A DNA stretch of 64,000 nucleotides, taken from positions 124,001 through 188,000 of the forward strand of contig CAVWRJ010000008.1 in assembly GCA_963757335.1 (NCBI GenBank), given 5' to 3'. The translations under genes were made by a program, and so were the position numbers. Of the stretch, positions 51,621 to 62,392 are shown piece after piece. The stretch's first letter is position 1, and each line of letters opens with the position of its first letter. This DNA comes from DASQPA01 sp963757335. GTDB taxonomy: Bacteria; Acidobacteriota; Thermoanaerobaculia; Multivoradales; UBA5704. The notes beneath the pieces are model-generated. The model saw nothing but the letters and a program-made list of their open reading frames with translations. It did no database searches and was not told the origin of the DNA.

Positions 51621-51659
51621 GGGGGGCCCGCGATATTCGCGATATTCGCGGGTCCCCCC
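51621..51659. terminator. Hairpin terminator after the pil/surface lipoprotein operon
   Basis: GGGGGGCCCGCGA and TCGCGGGTCCCCCC pair with one bulge around a GATATTCGCGATAT-type loop that is itself palindromic, followed by CTCTCTCACTCT. It lies 19 bases after the last stop. Confidence 0.65.
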
Positions 51660-51700
51660 TCTCTCACTCTCCACCCGAGCGCGAGATGGCGGTCGTATCT

Positions 51701-51709
51701 TGCTATAAT
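51701..51709 (+). promoter_or_regulatory. Extended -10 promoter element (TGCTATAAT)
   Basis: A consensus TATAAT (51704-51709) preceded by TG-n lies 78 bases upstream of the TPR gene start. No good -35 is visible at 17 bp; extended -10 promoters tolerate that. Confidence 0.5.
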
Positions 51710-51786
51710 GCCGCCACTTTGCCGAACCCTGCCGCCGCCACGGATCGCTCGCCCTCACGCTACGACCCCAGGAGAGGTGCGTTCCG

Positions 51787-53406
51787 ATGAGTGACCTGCA
51801 GCTCCCGGACCGCCTCCTTCAGCTCCGTAGCCGCTGGGAGGCCGATCCCGCCTCCCGGATCTTCCTTCAGCTCGCCGAGGAGTATCGGCACCTGGGGCGC
51901 CTCAAGGAGGCCCTCGCGGTGCTCGAGTCGGGTTTGAAGGAGCACCCCGGATATCTCTCCGCCCTGGTCGCCAAGGGCCGGTGCCTGCTCGAGCTGGGGC
52001 AGCCGGAGGCGGCACGGGAGGTGCTGGAGCGGGTCGTCCGCCAGGACGCCACCCAGGCGGTGGCCAACAAGCTCCTCGTCCGCGCCTACCTGGAGACCGG
52101 GCAGGCCGACCGGGCCCGGGAGCGGCTCGACCTCTACGGCCTCCTCCACGACGGCGACCCGGAGATCGAGGAGCTGCGCGGCCGCATCCGGCGCCTGGAC
52201 GCGGCCGCCAAGGCCTCAGCCGCCCCGACCGCACCCACAGCTCCAACCCCGGCGCCCCCGGCTCCGCCCGCCGCAGAGCCGTTCGCGGACGACCCGTTCT
52301 CCCTGCCCGCGCCCAAGCCGGCCTTGGCGGCGATACCGGCGATACCGCCGATATCGCCGATACCGGCTCCGGTGCGAACCGCCGCGCCGGTCGCGACGAC
52401 AGAGGGGGCGAATGGGGGGGACATCTTCCAGCTCGACTACCCGGCCGCCCCTCGCCGCGCCGCGATCCAGGACATCTTCGCCCTCGATTATCCGCCGACG
52501 CCGACGCCGCCGGCGGCCCCCGCGGCGACTGTGGAGCCCGAGCCGGTCCGGGAGCCGGAGGCGAGCGCCGCGCCCGAGCCGGCAGCGGCCGCGGCCGTCG
52601 CTCCCCCCGTCGAAGCAGCACCCGAATCTCTGGACGAACCGGAGGCGACCCCCCTGGGGGAGCCGTTCCCGGGCCTGGTGTCGCGCGCCGTCCGCCACCG
52701 TTATCTGGCGGGCCTCGCCGCCGAGGGGCTCTTCCCCGTCGCCCTGGAGCTCGCCCCGTCGCCCCCGCCCTCCATTCCATCCCCGCCACCCCCGATCGCG
52801 CCGGCCGAGGAACCCGAACCGTTCGGTCTCGAACCGTTCCCGGACGTCGCTCCCGCGCCTCTCGCTGCGGCCACCCCGGAGCCGGTCCCTGCGCCAGCCG
52901 ATGTCTTCGAGCTGCGCTCGATCGGCGAGGACGTCGAGGCCGAGCTACTGCGTTCCGTTGCTCCCGAAGCCGAGCCGGCGCCGCTGGCCTTCCAGCCGGC
53001 GGAGGATGTTTTCGATTTGGACGCGGAGCCGCTCGCGCCGAGCTCCTACATTTCCGAGCCCGAGGCCCCAACGGCCATCGAGGTGTCCGAGGTGACAGCG
53101 GTCGCCACGGCCACCCTGGGCGACCTCTACCTGCGGCAGGGGCACCTCGGGGAGGCCGAGCAGATCTTCGCGGAGGTCCTCCGCCGCGAGCCGGACAACG
53201 CTGCCGCCCGCCAAGGGCTGGCCGGCATCGCGTCGAGCCGGGAGGAGCCGCCCAGCGAGGAGCCGGAGCCTCCCCTCCCGGAGCCGGTCGCGGCCGCGGC
53301 CTTCGTGCCGCCCGCGTCCCCAGGCGACCGGCGGACCCGCAAGGTCCAGTTGCTCAACCGTTATCTGCAGCGTATCCGGCGAGGGAGCCAGCCCGATGTT
53401 CCTTGA
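51787..53406 (+). CDS. Tetratricopeptide-repeat protein with long disordered middle (539 aa)
   Basis: TPR helices at residues 1-130 (LFLQLAEEYRHLGRLKEALA-type pattern, GRCLLELGQPEAAREVLERV) and again at about 440-485 (TLGDLYLRQGHLGEAEQIFA). Between them are 300 residues rich in Pro, Ala and Glu with short LDYP repeats (DIFQLDYPAAPRRAAIQDIF, then ALDYPPTP). It has no signal peptide. It overlaps the Roadblock gene by 11 bases, so the two probably act together as a scaffold and a small regulator. Confidence 0.82.
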   Translation: MSDLQLPDRLLQLRSRWEADPASRIFLQLAEEYRHLGRLKEALAVLESGLKEHPGYLSALVAKGRCLLELGQPEAAREVLERVVRQDATQAVANKLLVRAYLETGQADRARERLDLYGLLHDGDPEIEELRGRIRRLDAAAKASAAPTAPTAPTPAPPAPPAAEPFADDPFSLPAPKPALAAIPAIPPISPIPAPVRTAAPVATTEGANGGDIFQLDYPAAPRRAAIQDIFALDYPPTPTPPAAPAATVEPEPVREPEASAAPEPAAAAAVAPPVEAAPESLDEPEATPLGEPFPGLVSRAVRHRYLAGLAAEGLFPVALELAPSPPPSIPSPPPPIAPAEEPEPFGLEPFPDVAPAPLAAATPEPVPAPADVFELRSIGEDVEAELLRSVAPEAEPAPLAFQPAEDVFDLDAEPLAPSSYISEPEAPTAIEVSEVTAVATATLGDLYLRQGHLGEAEQIFAEVLRREPDNAAARQGLAGIASSREEPPSEEPEPPLPEPVAAAAFVPPASPGDRRTRKVQLLNRYLQRIRRGSQPDVP

Positions 53407-53752
53407 GAAGTTGAGCCAGATCAGCAACCGCGTGGACGGCATCCTCGCCCTCTCGCTGGTGGCCAAGGACGGCATCGCCGTCGAGTCGGTCTCCTCGGAC
53501 CCGGACCTGGATCTGGAGGTGCTGGCTGCCGAGCTCATCTCCCAGGCCCGGTCGATCGCCGAGAACCAGCGGGAGCTGGACGCCGGGGAGGTGCAGCAGT
53601 TCTCCGTCACCACCGATCGCCTCACCCTGATGGTAAGCTCGGTGGCAAAGGACTATTATCTGCTCCTCGTGCTCGGTCCGGAGGGGAGCTACGGCCGAGC
53701 CCGTTTCGAGCTCAAGAGGGCGCGCCTGCTGTTCGAGGATGACCTGTCGTAG
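53396..53752 (+). CDS. Roadblock/LC7-domain protein (118 aa)
   Basis: ATG 53396 lies inside the end of the TPR gene. The pattern IDGILALSLVAKDG-like opening (VDGILALSLVAKDGIAVESV) and the C-terminal VSSVAKDYYLLLVLGPEGSY match Roadblock/MglB-type dimers, which regulate small Ras-like GTPases in bacteria. No MglA-like GTPase is in the window. Confidence 0.8.
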   Translation: MFLEKLSQISNRVDGILALSLVAKDGIAVESVSSDPDLDLEVLAAELISQARSIAENQRELDAGEVQQFSVTTDRLTLMVSSVAKDYYLLLVLGPEGSYGRARFELKRARLLFEDDLS

Positions 53753-53780
53753 CGGGGCGCCGTTGTTTTAGGGGGATCGC

Positions 53781-54311
<531 letters not shown>

Positions 54312-54343
54312 GGCAAAACCTCGGCCGCCCGAGCTCTCAAGAG

Positions 54344-55686
<1,343 letters not shown>

Positions 55687-55690
<4 letters not shown>

Positions 55691-56334
55691 GGGTTCACCT
55701 CTCGCCAGGCCGGCTGGGACCCATTTACGCCATCGCCGACGCCGACGCCCTGGGGACGACCCCCATGCCGGAGGCGGTCGCCGTCATGGCGGAGGCGGGA
55801 ATCCGGACGATCCAGGTGCGGGCGAAGGGGCGCTCCGGGGAAGAGCAGCACCGGCTCCTCCGAGATTGCCTGGCGGCGGTGGGAAGCGGCGTCGAGCTCT
55901 GGATCGACGATCGCGCCGATCTGGCGGCGCTCTTTCCTGTCGCCGGGGTCCACGTCGGTCAGCGCGACCTGCCGCCTGGAGCTGCCCGCCGGGTGGTGGG
56001 AAGAGACGTCTGGATCGGCCTCTCGACCCACGACGAGGCCCAGGTCGAGGCTGCCGAGCTCGACCCCGAGGTGGATCTCGTGGCGGTGGGGCCGGTCTTC
56101 CCCACGGCGAGCAAGGAGCGGCCGGACCCCGTCGTGGGGCTCGAATTCATCCGCCGGGCGCGGCAGCTCACGGGCAAGCCCCTGGTGGCGATCGGCGGCA
56201 TCGGCCCGGAGAGCGTTCGGGACGTGCTGGCGGCCGGCGCCGACTCGGCCGTGGTGCTGGGGGCCGTCTGCGGTGGAGTCCTGGCCGAGATCGCCCTCAA
56301 CTGTCGGCGCCTGCTCGAATGCGCGTCTTCCTGA
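55687..56334 (+). CDS. thiE: Thiamine-phosphate synthase (215 aa)
   Basis: A TIM-barrel protein with IRTIQVRAKGRSGEEQHRLL near the N-terminus, WIDDRADLAALFPVAGVHVG, then QRDLPP in the middle and KPLVAIGGIGPESVRDVLAA, then GADSAVVLGA at the end, the standard ThiE motifs for HMP-pyrophosphate and thiazole phosphate binding. The Pro-Thr-Ala-Ser-Lys loop (GPVFPTASKERPDP) is present. The GTG start overlaps accC by four bases. Confidence 0.88.
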
Positions 56335-56822
56335 CCGGCTTCATGGGGGCCGGCAAGACCGTCGTGGGCGAGCTGCTGGCAGAGCGAATGGGGGTCCCGT
56401 TCGTCGATCTGGACCGTGAGATCGAAGCGCGGGCGGGGACGGGGATCCGGCAGATCTTCGAGACCCAGGGGGAGGGCGCCTTCCGCCAGGTCGAGCGCGA
56501 GACCCTGCGGGCGGTGCTCGGCATGCCCGACGCCGTGGTGGCGACCGGCGGCGGCACGTTCACCTTCGAGGCCAACGCCCGCTGGATTGGCGAGAATGGT
56601 ATGTCGGTCTTCCTGAACCCCCCGTTCGCGACCATCGTGGCGCGGATCGGAGCGCTGGGGAAGAGCGACCGTCCGCTCTTCCGGGACGAGACCCAGGCCC
56701 TCACCCTCTACCGGGAGCGGCTCCCCGCCTACCGCCGAGCCGACCTCACCGTGGACGTGGGCGCGGGGGAGGGGCCGCAGGAGGTCGCGGCGAGGCTCGC
56801 TCTGCTGATCGGAAAACGCTGA
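56319..56822 (+). CDS. aroK: Shikimate kinase (167 aa)
   Basis: Walker A GFMGAGKTVVG, shikimate-binding FVDLDREIEARAGTGIRQIF, the ATGGGTFT loop (Walker B region GGG) and the lid with RPLF (KSDRPLFRDE) give the AroK plan. It phosphorylates shikimate in aromatic amino acid synthesis. It starts inside the thiE end and its TGA shares a base with the next ATG. Confidence 0.93.
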   Translation: MRVFLTGFMGAGKTVVGELLAERMGVPFVDLDREIEARAGTGIRQIFETQGEGAFRQVERETLRAVLGMPDAVVATGGGTFTFEANARWIGENGMSVFLNPPFATIVARIGALGKSDRPLFRDETQALTLYRERLPAYRRADLTVDVGAGEGPQEVAARLALLIGKR

Positions 56823-57565
56823 TGCGCTACCTGATTCTCTCCGACATGCACGGCAACTGGGATGCCTTCGAGGTCGTCCTCCGTCACGCCCGCCGCAAGC
56901 GCTTCGACGCTGCCCTGGTCCTGGGCGACCTGGTCGGCTACGGCGCGGCGCCCAACCAGGTGGTCGAGGCGGTCCGCGAGCTGGCGCCGCGGCTCGTCGT
57001 CGTCCGCGGCAACCACGACAAGGTGGTGTCGGGGATCGACCGCGGCGAGCACTTCAACCCCGCCGCCCTAGAGGCGGCGCAGTGGACCTCCGCGCGCCTC
57101 ACCCCGAACAACCTGCGCTACGTGCGCGAGCTGCCCCAGGGCCCCCTCCAGGTGGAGGAGGGGGTCGCCATCTGCCACGGCTCGCCGCTCGACGAGGACA
57201 CCTACGTCTTCTCCGACCTCGACGCCTTCGAGATCTTCTCCGCCCACGACATGCCGGTGACCTTCTTCGGCCACACCCACATCCCGTCGCTCTTCTCGCT
57301 TCTGGGGCGGGAGATCGGGGTGCGCGCGCTGCGCGGCCGGAGCGGCCGGATCGAGCTCGATCCCCAGGGGCGCTACCTGGTCAACCCGGGATCGATCGGC
57401 CAGCCGCGCGACCGCGACCCCCGGGCCTCCTACATGACCTACGACAGCGAAAAGCGGATCGTCCACTGGCGCCGCCTCCCCTATCCGGTCGACCGCGCCC
57501 AGGCCCGCATCCGCAAGGCCGGCCTGCCGCACATGCTGGCGGACCGGTTGGCAGTAGGGGTCTAG
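56822..57565 (+). CDS. Metallophosphoesterase, YfcE/diadenosine-type family (247 aa)
   Basis: Calcineurin-like motifs in order: LILSDMHGNWDAF (DxH), LVLGDLVGYGAAPNQ (GDxxG), VVRGNHDKVVSG (GNHD), ICHGSPLDED and FFGHTHIPSLF (GHTH), with NPGSIGQPRDRDPR near the end. These coordinate a di-metal centre. It is a cytosolic phosphodiesterase of unknown substrate. It is converging on the ccm operon, separated by a bidirectional hairpin. Confidence 0.9.
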   Translation: MRYLILSDMHGNWDAFEVVLRHARRKRFDAALVLGDLVGYGAAPNQVVEAVRELAPRLVVVRGNHDKVVSGIDRGEHFNPAALEAAQWTSARLTPNNLRYVRELPQGPLQVEEGVAICHGSPLDEDTYVFSDLDAFEIFSAHDMPVTFFGHTHIPSLFSLLGREIGVRALRGRSGRIELDPQGRYLVNPGSIGQPRDRDPRASYMTYDSEKRIVHWRRLPYPVDRAQARIRKAGLPHMLADRLAVGV

Positions 57566-57574
57566 GTAGTGCCG

Positions 57575-57611
57575 TTCCTGGTTTGAGCTGACCGCAAGCT
57601 CAAACCAGGAA
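57575..57611. terminator. Bidirectional intrinsic terminator between convergent operons
   Basis: TTCCTGGTTTGAGCT (57575-57589) pairs perfectly with AGCTCAAACCAGGAA (57597-57611) over a 7-base loop. It sits exactly between the phosphoesterase stop and the ccmF stop, so it can serve both strands. Confidence 0.75.
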
Positions 57612-57617
57612 ACGCCC

Positions 57618-59852
57618 CTACGTGATCTGCCCCACCTGCTCCCGCACCCGGAGCTCCCGGATGCGCTGGAAGACCGCGAGCAGGCCGCCGATGAGGACGA
57701 CGTAGAGGCCGCCCCAGACGAGGAGGATGAGGGGCTTCCTGGTGACGTCGACCGAGAGCTTCGCCGGATTGGCGACACCCTCCGCCTCGATCTGGATGGC
57801 GCCCGAGGAGGCGTTGATCCCCGCCAGCACGAGCTGGCCGCCGCCCGGCAGGGGAGACGGCGGGGTCTCGACCCGGCCGTCCGCGGGGTTCAGCTTGTAG
57901 AGGGCCTTGAGCGGCTGCATGGCGCCGCCCTGGCGGGTGATCTCCAGGTTCGCGCCGATCGTCACCGGCTTGCCAGCTGCCATCTGCGCCATGGCGTTGC
58001 CGGCGACCTGGAGGTCGAAGTTGACGAAGCGGATCTCCATCCCCCCGATCTTCCCGGTCTTGCCCTTGGCGAGCTCCAGGTGCGGCTGGCCGGGGTCGTA
58101 CTCGATGGGCGAGATGTAGAGGTCCTTGAGGAGCGTGTTGTGGACGTCCGGGTTCGCCATCAGCTGGCGGGTGCGGTCGTTCATGAAGAGCTTCGGGTAG
58201 GCGAGGTAGCCGCTGCCGTCCGCCCGCGCCACCTTGACCTCCATCCGCTCCCGCTGGTTCTCCGTCCGCGGTACGAAGCGGTTGAAGGTCAGGGTCAGGT
58301 CGCCGACCTGAGTCGGCTTGCCCTGCTCCAGGGTCACCTTGGTGCTCTCGTCGTAGCCCGACGAGGCGAGGATGCCGAGGAGGATGATCCCCACTCCCAC
58401 GTGCGCCAGGTAGCCGCCCGCCCCGCGGAAGCCGCCGGCCTGGAACTTCAGGGCCACCTTCTGCAGGTTGCTCCCCAGGGCCAGGGTGGCGAGGAAGGCG
58501 AAGGCGAGGTGGAAGGGGTTGTGGACCTTCCAGACCGCGGCGCCCACCGTCACGACGATGGCGACGGCGCCTGGCAGAAGAAGCCGGCGGAGAATCCGGT
58601 CGGTCCCCTCGCCCCGCCAGGTCAGGTAGGGGACGAGTGAGAGGAGGAGGGCGACCAAAAAGGCGATCGGCAGGTTCACCTGGTTGTAGAACGACGGGCC
58701 GACCTGCCCCGGGTTCGCCATGAAGCGGGTGAGGATCGGTGCCGAGGTGCCGACCGTGATGACGAGGGCCGAGGCGAGGAGGGTGATCGTCGCGAGCACG
58801 AGGAAGGTGCCTCGGGAGAGGAACGGGTCCTCGAGCTTCTCGGTCGGGATCTCCCGCCAGCGGGTGGCGATCAGGTAGATCGAGAGGAGGAGGAAGGTCC
58901 CCATCCCGAAGAGCAGCAGGCCCGAGATCCCGAGGTCGACGAAGCTGTGGACCGAGAAATCGGCGAGCACCCCCGAGCGGGTGAGGAAGGTGCCGTAGAG
59001 GACCGCCATATAGGTGAGGGCGGCGAAGACGTAGTTGGCCCGCCGGTAGCGCTTCTTGCTCCGCTCCATGTGGAGGCCGTGGATCATCACGGTGCCGAAG
59101 AGCCAGGGGATGAGCGAGGCGTTCTCGACCGGGTCCCAGCCCCAGTAGCCGCCCCAGCCGAGGGTCTTGTAGGCCCAGTAGCCCCCCATCAGGATGGCGG
59201 TGCCGAGGACGAGGAAGCCGCCGAGCGCCCAGGGGAACGCCCGCGCCGCCCAGGAATCGTAGTCGCGCCGCCAGAGCGAGGCCATGGCGAAGGCGAAGGG
59301 GATGGCCGAGGCGGCGTAGCCGACGAACATGATGGGCGGATGGATGACCATCCAGTTGTCCTGGAGGAGCGGATTCAGGCCCGCGCCCTCGACCGGGGTC
59401 TGCCCCAGCATGACGAAGGGGTTCTCGCGGACGAGGATCAGGAGGAGCCCGAGGACGGTCAGAATGTAGATCGTCATCACCGCCGGCTCGGCCTTCCCCG
59501 CCGCCCGCTTGATCCCCAGCCCCAGGAGACTCCCCCAGAGGAGCCAGATGAGGAAGCTCCCCTTCTGCCCGGCCCAGAAGGAGGCGAGCTGGTACCGTCC
59601 GGGCAGATCCGTCCCCGAGTACTGGTAGACGTACTCGATGCGGAAGTCGCGGAGCAGAAGGAGCAGGATGAGGACCGCGGCGGTCAAGACGATCGAGAGG
59701 GCGAAGAAGTTGTAGGCCCGGCGGGCGAAGACGAGCGACCCGGAGTCGCCGCGGAGCACCAGCGAATAGCCCCACACCGAGGCGAGGGCGAAGAAGAGGG
59801 CGGACCAGAGGGCGAGCGCCCCCGGGAGGTACAGATGGGACAGGTAGGTCAC
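57618..59852 (-). CDS. ccmF: Cytochrome c maturation haem lyase subunit CcmF (744 aa)
   Basis: GTG start at 59852. Many TM helices surround the haem-handling WWD motif (LGWGGYWGWDPVENASLIPW). His residues in VIHPPIMFVGYAA and FLTRSGVLADFSVHSFVDLG match the four-His haem b sites of CcmF. A soluble periplasmic domain follows near residues 480-690 (DPGQPHLELAKGKTGKIGGM). CcmF ligates haem from CcmE to apocytochrome c. No CcmH/CcmI is seen in the window. Confidence 0.95.
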   Translation of the reverse strand: MTYLSHLYLPGALALWSALFFALASVWGYSLVLRGDSGSLVFARRAYNFFALSIVLTAAVLILLLLLRDFRIEYVYQYSGTDLPGRYQLASFWAGQKGSFLIWLLWGSLLGLGIKRAAGKAEPAVMTIYILTVLGLLLILVRENPFVMLGQTPVEGAGLNPLLQDNWMVIHPPIMFVGYAASAIPFAFAMASLWRRDYDSWAARAFPWALGGFLVLGTAILMGGYWAYKTLGWGGYWGWDPVENASLIPWLFGTVMIHGLHMERSKKRYRRANYVFAALTYMAVLYGTFLTRSGVLADFSVHSFVDLGISGLLLFGMGTFLLLSIYLIATRWREIPTEKLEDPFLSRGTFLVLATITLLASALVITVGTSAPILTRFMANPGQVGPSFYNQVNLPIAFLVALLLSLVPYLTWRGEGTDRILRRLLLPGAVAIVVTVGAAVWKVHNPFHLAFAFLATLALGSNLQKVALKFQAGGFRGAGGYLAHVGVGIILLGILASSGYDESTKVTLEQGKPTQVGDLTLTFNRFVPRTENQRERMEVKVARADGSGYLAYPKLFMNDRTRQLMANPDVHNTLLKDLYISPIEYDPGQPHLELAKGKTGKIGGMEIRFVNFDLQVAGNAMAQMAAGKPVTIGANLEITRQGGAMQPLKALYKLNPADGRVETPPSPLPGGGQLVLAGINASSGAIQIEAEGVANPAKLSVDVTRKPLILLVWGGLYVVLIGGLLAVFQRIRELRVREQVGQIT

Positions 59853-59886
59853 GGTCTCTCTCCTTCGCGCGCGCCGCAGGGGGTGG

Positions 59887-60282
59887 TCAGCTGTACTGCT
59901 TCACTTCGGCGCCCTGATACTTGCTTGGGCACTTGACGAGGAGCTTGTTGGCCTCGAACTCCTTGGTGCCGGCATCGAAGCGGCCGATGGCGACGACGCT
60001 GATGGCGTCCTCGAAGTTGCCCGGCTTCACCCCCTTGTAGCGCACCCGGAGGACCGTCTGGGTCTTGGGGTCCTTCAAGTTGAAGTAGAGCGACTCGTTG
60101 GCCTGCTGGTAGCTCGAGCTCCCCTTCTCCAGGGCGCCCGCCACCTGCACCATGCGATTCGCCGTCTTCGCCTCCTCGTAGGAGACGTAGGGGGTCAGCG
60201 TCTGCTTGAACGAGGAGGCGGAGAGCAGGATGAAGCCGAGGAGCAGGATCCCCCCGATGACGTAGAAGCCTTTGCTCTTCAT
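59887..60282 (-). CDS. ccmE: Haem chaperone CcmE, CxxxY variant (131 aa)
   Basis: One N-terminal TM helix (FYVIGGILLLGFILLSASSF) precedes an OB-fold (VQVAGALEKGSSSYQQANES, then LYFNLKD). The haem-attachment motif near the C-terminus reads LLVKCPSKYQ. In most CcmE the ligand is His (HDENY); a Cys-x3-Tyr form is known from Desulfovibrio-like and archaeal CcmE. So haem is probably bound via Cys here. The gene overlaps ccmD (ATGA). Confidence 0.93.
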   Translation of the reverse strand: MKSKGFYVIGGILLLGFILLSASSFKQTLTPYVSYEEAKTANRMVQVAGALEKGSSSYQQANESLYFNLKDPKTQTVLRVRYKGVKPGNFEDAISVVAIGRFDAGTKEFEANKLLVKCPSKYQGAEVKQYS

Positions 60283-60395
60283 TGACCTTTCTCCATGTCG
60301 CGAAGCCTCCTGCCGAGGCGCAGGAGGTAGAGGAACAGCCCGGTCCAGATGACCAGGTTGACCACGAGGAGCCAGCCGAGCCCGCCTAATTCCAT
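60279..60395 (-). CDS. ccmD: CcmD-like small haem exporter protein (38 aa)
   Basis: ATG 60393-60395, stop overlapping the ccmE ATG (TGA at 60279-60281). One TM helix (LGWLLVVNLVIWTGLFLYLL) is followed by a basic tail (RLGRRLRDMEKGQ), the only features of CcmD, which assembles CcmE with the CcmABC exporter. Location between ccmC and ccmE supports the call. Confidence 0.82.
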   Translation of the reverse strand: MELGGLGWLLVVNLVIWTGLFLYLLRLGRRLRDMEKGQ

Positions 60396-60414
60396 AACGC
60401 TTTACCCCCGCCCT

Positions 60415-61080
60415 TCAATCCCGCTCCCGCCGCGCGGCGAGGTTCTTCATCCGCCAGTCGAGATTGTGCATCCAAAAGAACAGTGCCAGCTCGCCCACAA
60501 AAGAGGCCAGGAGGACCTGGAGCATCTTCGAATCCATGTCGATCTTGCCCCGGGCGTTGATCACCGAGTCGGGGTGGAGGGAAAAGGTGATGCGCGGCAC
60601 GATGAAGAAAAAGAAGGGGGTGACGACGACGCCGATCAGGGCGTAGACGGCCGCCAGGCGGGCCCGCTTTTCCTCGTCCGGCACGGCGCCGCGGAGGGCC
60701 AGGTAAGCGCCGTAGAAGAGGAGGACCAGGATGATCGAGATCTGGCGCGGATCCCAGTTCCAGTACGTCCCCCACATGATGCGGGCCCAGAGGGCGCCGG
60801 TCACGGTGGCGAGGAAGCAGAAGACGAAGCCGATCTCGACCGCCGCCGCGGCGGCACGGTCGTGCTCGATCCGCCGGCTCCGCAGATACCGGATGCTCCA
60901 GAACGCCGCCACGAAGAAGGCGATGAAGGAGGTCCAGGCGAGCGGGACGTGGAAGAAGAGGATGCGGCTCGACTGGCCGATGAACCCGGCCGCGAGCGGC
61001 GAGTAGAAGAAGGCGGCCCAGAGGGCGATCGCCATCCACAGCCAGAGCAACCAGAGCGCGAGAGTCTTCATGGATTCCAA
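60415..61080 (-). CDS. ccmC: Haem exporter permease CcmC (221 aa)
   Basis: Six TM helices with the haem-handling WWD motif (MWGTYWNWDPRQISIILVLL) and flanking His (FFHVPLAWTSFIAFF; SLHPDSVIN). CcmC loads haem on CcmE. ATG at 61080 or three codons later. It overlaps ccmB by 13 bases. Confidence 0.94.
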   Translation of the reverse strand: MESMKTLALWLLWLWMAIALWAAFFYSPLAAGFIGQSSRILFFHVPLAWTSFIAFFVAAFWSIRYLRSRRIEHDRAAAAAVEIGFVFCFLATVTGALWARIMWGTYWNWDPRQISIILVLLFYGAYLALRGAVPDEEKRARLAAVYALIGVVVTPFFFFIVPRITFSLHPDSVINARGKIDMDSKMLQVLLASFVGELALFFWMHNLDWRMKNLAARRERD

Positions 61081-61754
61081 ACCACAGGGAACAGCATCAG
61101 TCCGGCGATGGTTACGACACCATCATATAGAAGAAGCTGAACGAGTGCCACACCGGCCGGCGCGCCGGCGACGGCGTTGCGGGTCAGCTCGACGGCGAGG
61201 ATCAAGAGGGGGAGGAGGACCGGGAAGGCGAGGACCGAGAAGAGGGTCGAGCGCCCCTGGGCCTGGGCGATGATGGCGGCGATGAGGGTGCTGCCGGCGG
61301 CGAGACCGTAGCCGGCGACCGCGAGCGTGAGGGCGAGGAGGCCGGGGTCCTTGACGGTGAGCGACACCATGGCGCAGTAGATCGGGGCGACGAGGATCTC
61401 GAGGGCGAAGAGGAGGGTGACGCCGTAGGCGAGCTTGCCGGCGAAGAGCGCCGAGGGCTTGGCCGAGAGGCGCAGGGCGGTCGCCGTGTGCATCTCCTCC
61501 TCATAGACGAAGCCGCGCGGCAGGCCGGCCGAGGCGGCGAAGAGGAGGATCACCCAGAGGAGGACGGGGAGGACGGCGAAGGCCTGCTCTTTGGACGTGC
61601 CGAGCGGCCCGAGGCTCGCCGAGACGACGACGAGAGTCGTGCAGGCGAAGAGGGCGAGGGTGTTCAAGGCGTAGCGGGTGCGGAACTCGCACCGCCAGTC
61701 CTTGGCGAACACCGCCGCCGCTTCAGCGACCCAGCTCGAGGCGCGTTGCCACAT
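61068..61754 (-). CDS. ccmB: Haem exporter permease CcmB (228 aa)
   Basis: Six hydrophobic segments; the first cytoplasmic part (VFAKDWRCEFRTRYALNTLA) and the RGFVYEEEMHTATALRLSAK loop match CcmB, the ABC permease partner of CcmA. The start lies inside the 3' end of ccmA (32-base overlap). Confidence 0.92.
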   Translation of the reverse strand: MWQRASSWVAEAAAVFAKDWRCEFRTRYALNTLALFACTTLVVVSASLGPLGTSKEQAFAVLPVLLWVILLFAASAGLPRGFVYEEEMHTATALRLSAKPSALFAGKLAYGVTLLFALEILVAPIYCAMVSLTVKDPGLLALTLAVAGYGLAAGSTLIAAIIAQAQGRSTLFSVLAFPVLLPLLILAVELTRNAVAGAPAGVALVQLLLYDGVVTIAGLMLFPVVWNP

Positions 61755-62337
61755 GGGGAACCGGGATCGAGGCCGGGTTGGCGATCACGGCCAGGCCGCC
61801 CGAAGAGAGGTGCTCTTCGAGCATCTCCCGGGTGACCGCCTCGCCGGGGGCGTCTAAGTTCTGGAAGGGCTCGTCCAAAAGGAGGAGCCGCGGCCGGTGG
61901 AGGAAGGCCCAGCACCAGCGCAGGCGCTGGCGCATGCCGGAGGAGAGGGCGCCGGAGAGGCGGTCGGCGGGGAGGCCCACCCGGGCGAGGAGATCCGCCC
62001 CGCGGGACGGGGGGACCCCCCGCAGGCGGCCGAAGAAGGTGAGGTTCTCGGCCGTCGTCAGCTCCTCGTAGAAGGCGAGGTCGGGAGCGACGAACCCCAC
62101 CCGCATCCGCCGCTCGGTGGCGTCGAGGCTCCGGCCCGCCTCGCGGCTCTCGATCGTCCCCCGGTCGGGGGCGAGGAGGCCGGCCAGGCATTTCAAAAGC
62201 GTGCTTTTCCCCGAGCCGTTGGTGCCGGTGACCAGGAGCACCTCGCCGTCCGCGACCTCGCCGGTCACCCCGGCGAGGACCGACAGGCGTCCGAAGCGGC
62301 GCGACAGGCCGTCGAAGCGGAGCTGATTTTCCGGCAT
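61723..62337 (-). CDS. ccmA: Haem exporter ATP-binding protein CcmA (204 aa)
   Basis: ATG 62335-62337 chosen because the ABC domain starts there; upstream in-frame Met codons add Pro-rich residues. Walker A GTNGSGKST, signature LSSGMRQRL (variant of LSGGQ), Walker B LLLLDEPFQNLD. CcmA powers release of CcmE-haem from CcmCD. It is the first gene of the minus-strand ccmABCDEF operon and diverges from the HEAT-repeat gene 55 bases away. Confidence 0.93.
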   Translation of the reverse strand: MPENQLRFDGLSRRFGRLSVLAGVTGEVADGEVLLVTGTNGSGKSTLLKCLAGLLAPDRGTIESREAGRSLDATERRMRVGFVAPDLAFYEELTTAENLTFFGRLRGVPPSRGADLLARVGLPADRLSGALSSGMRQRLRWCWAFLHRPRLLLLDEPFQNLDAPGEAVTREMLEEHLSSGGLAVIANPASIPVPHVATRLELGR

Positions 62338-62392
62338 CGCCGGGGCAGTATACGGGATCGGCGGAATCGGGGATGGGGTACGATCCCGGGCC

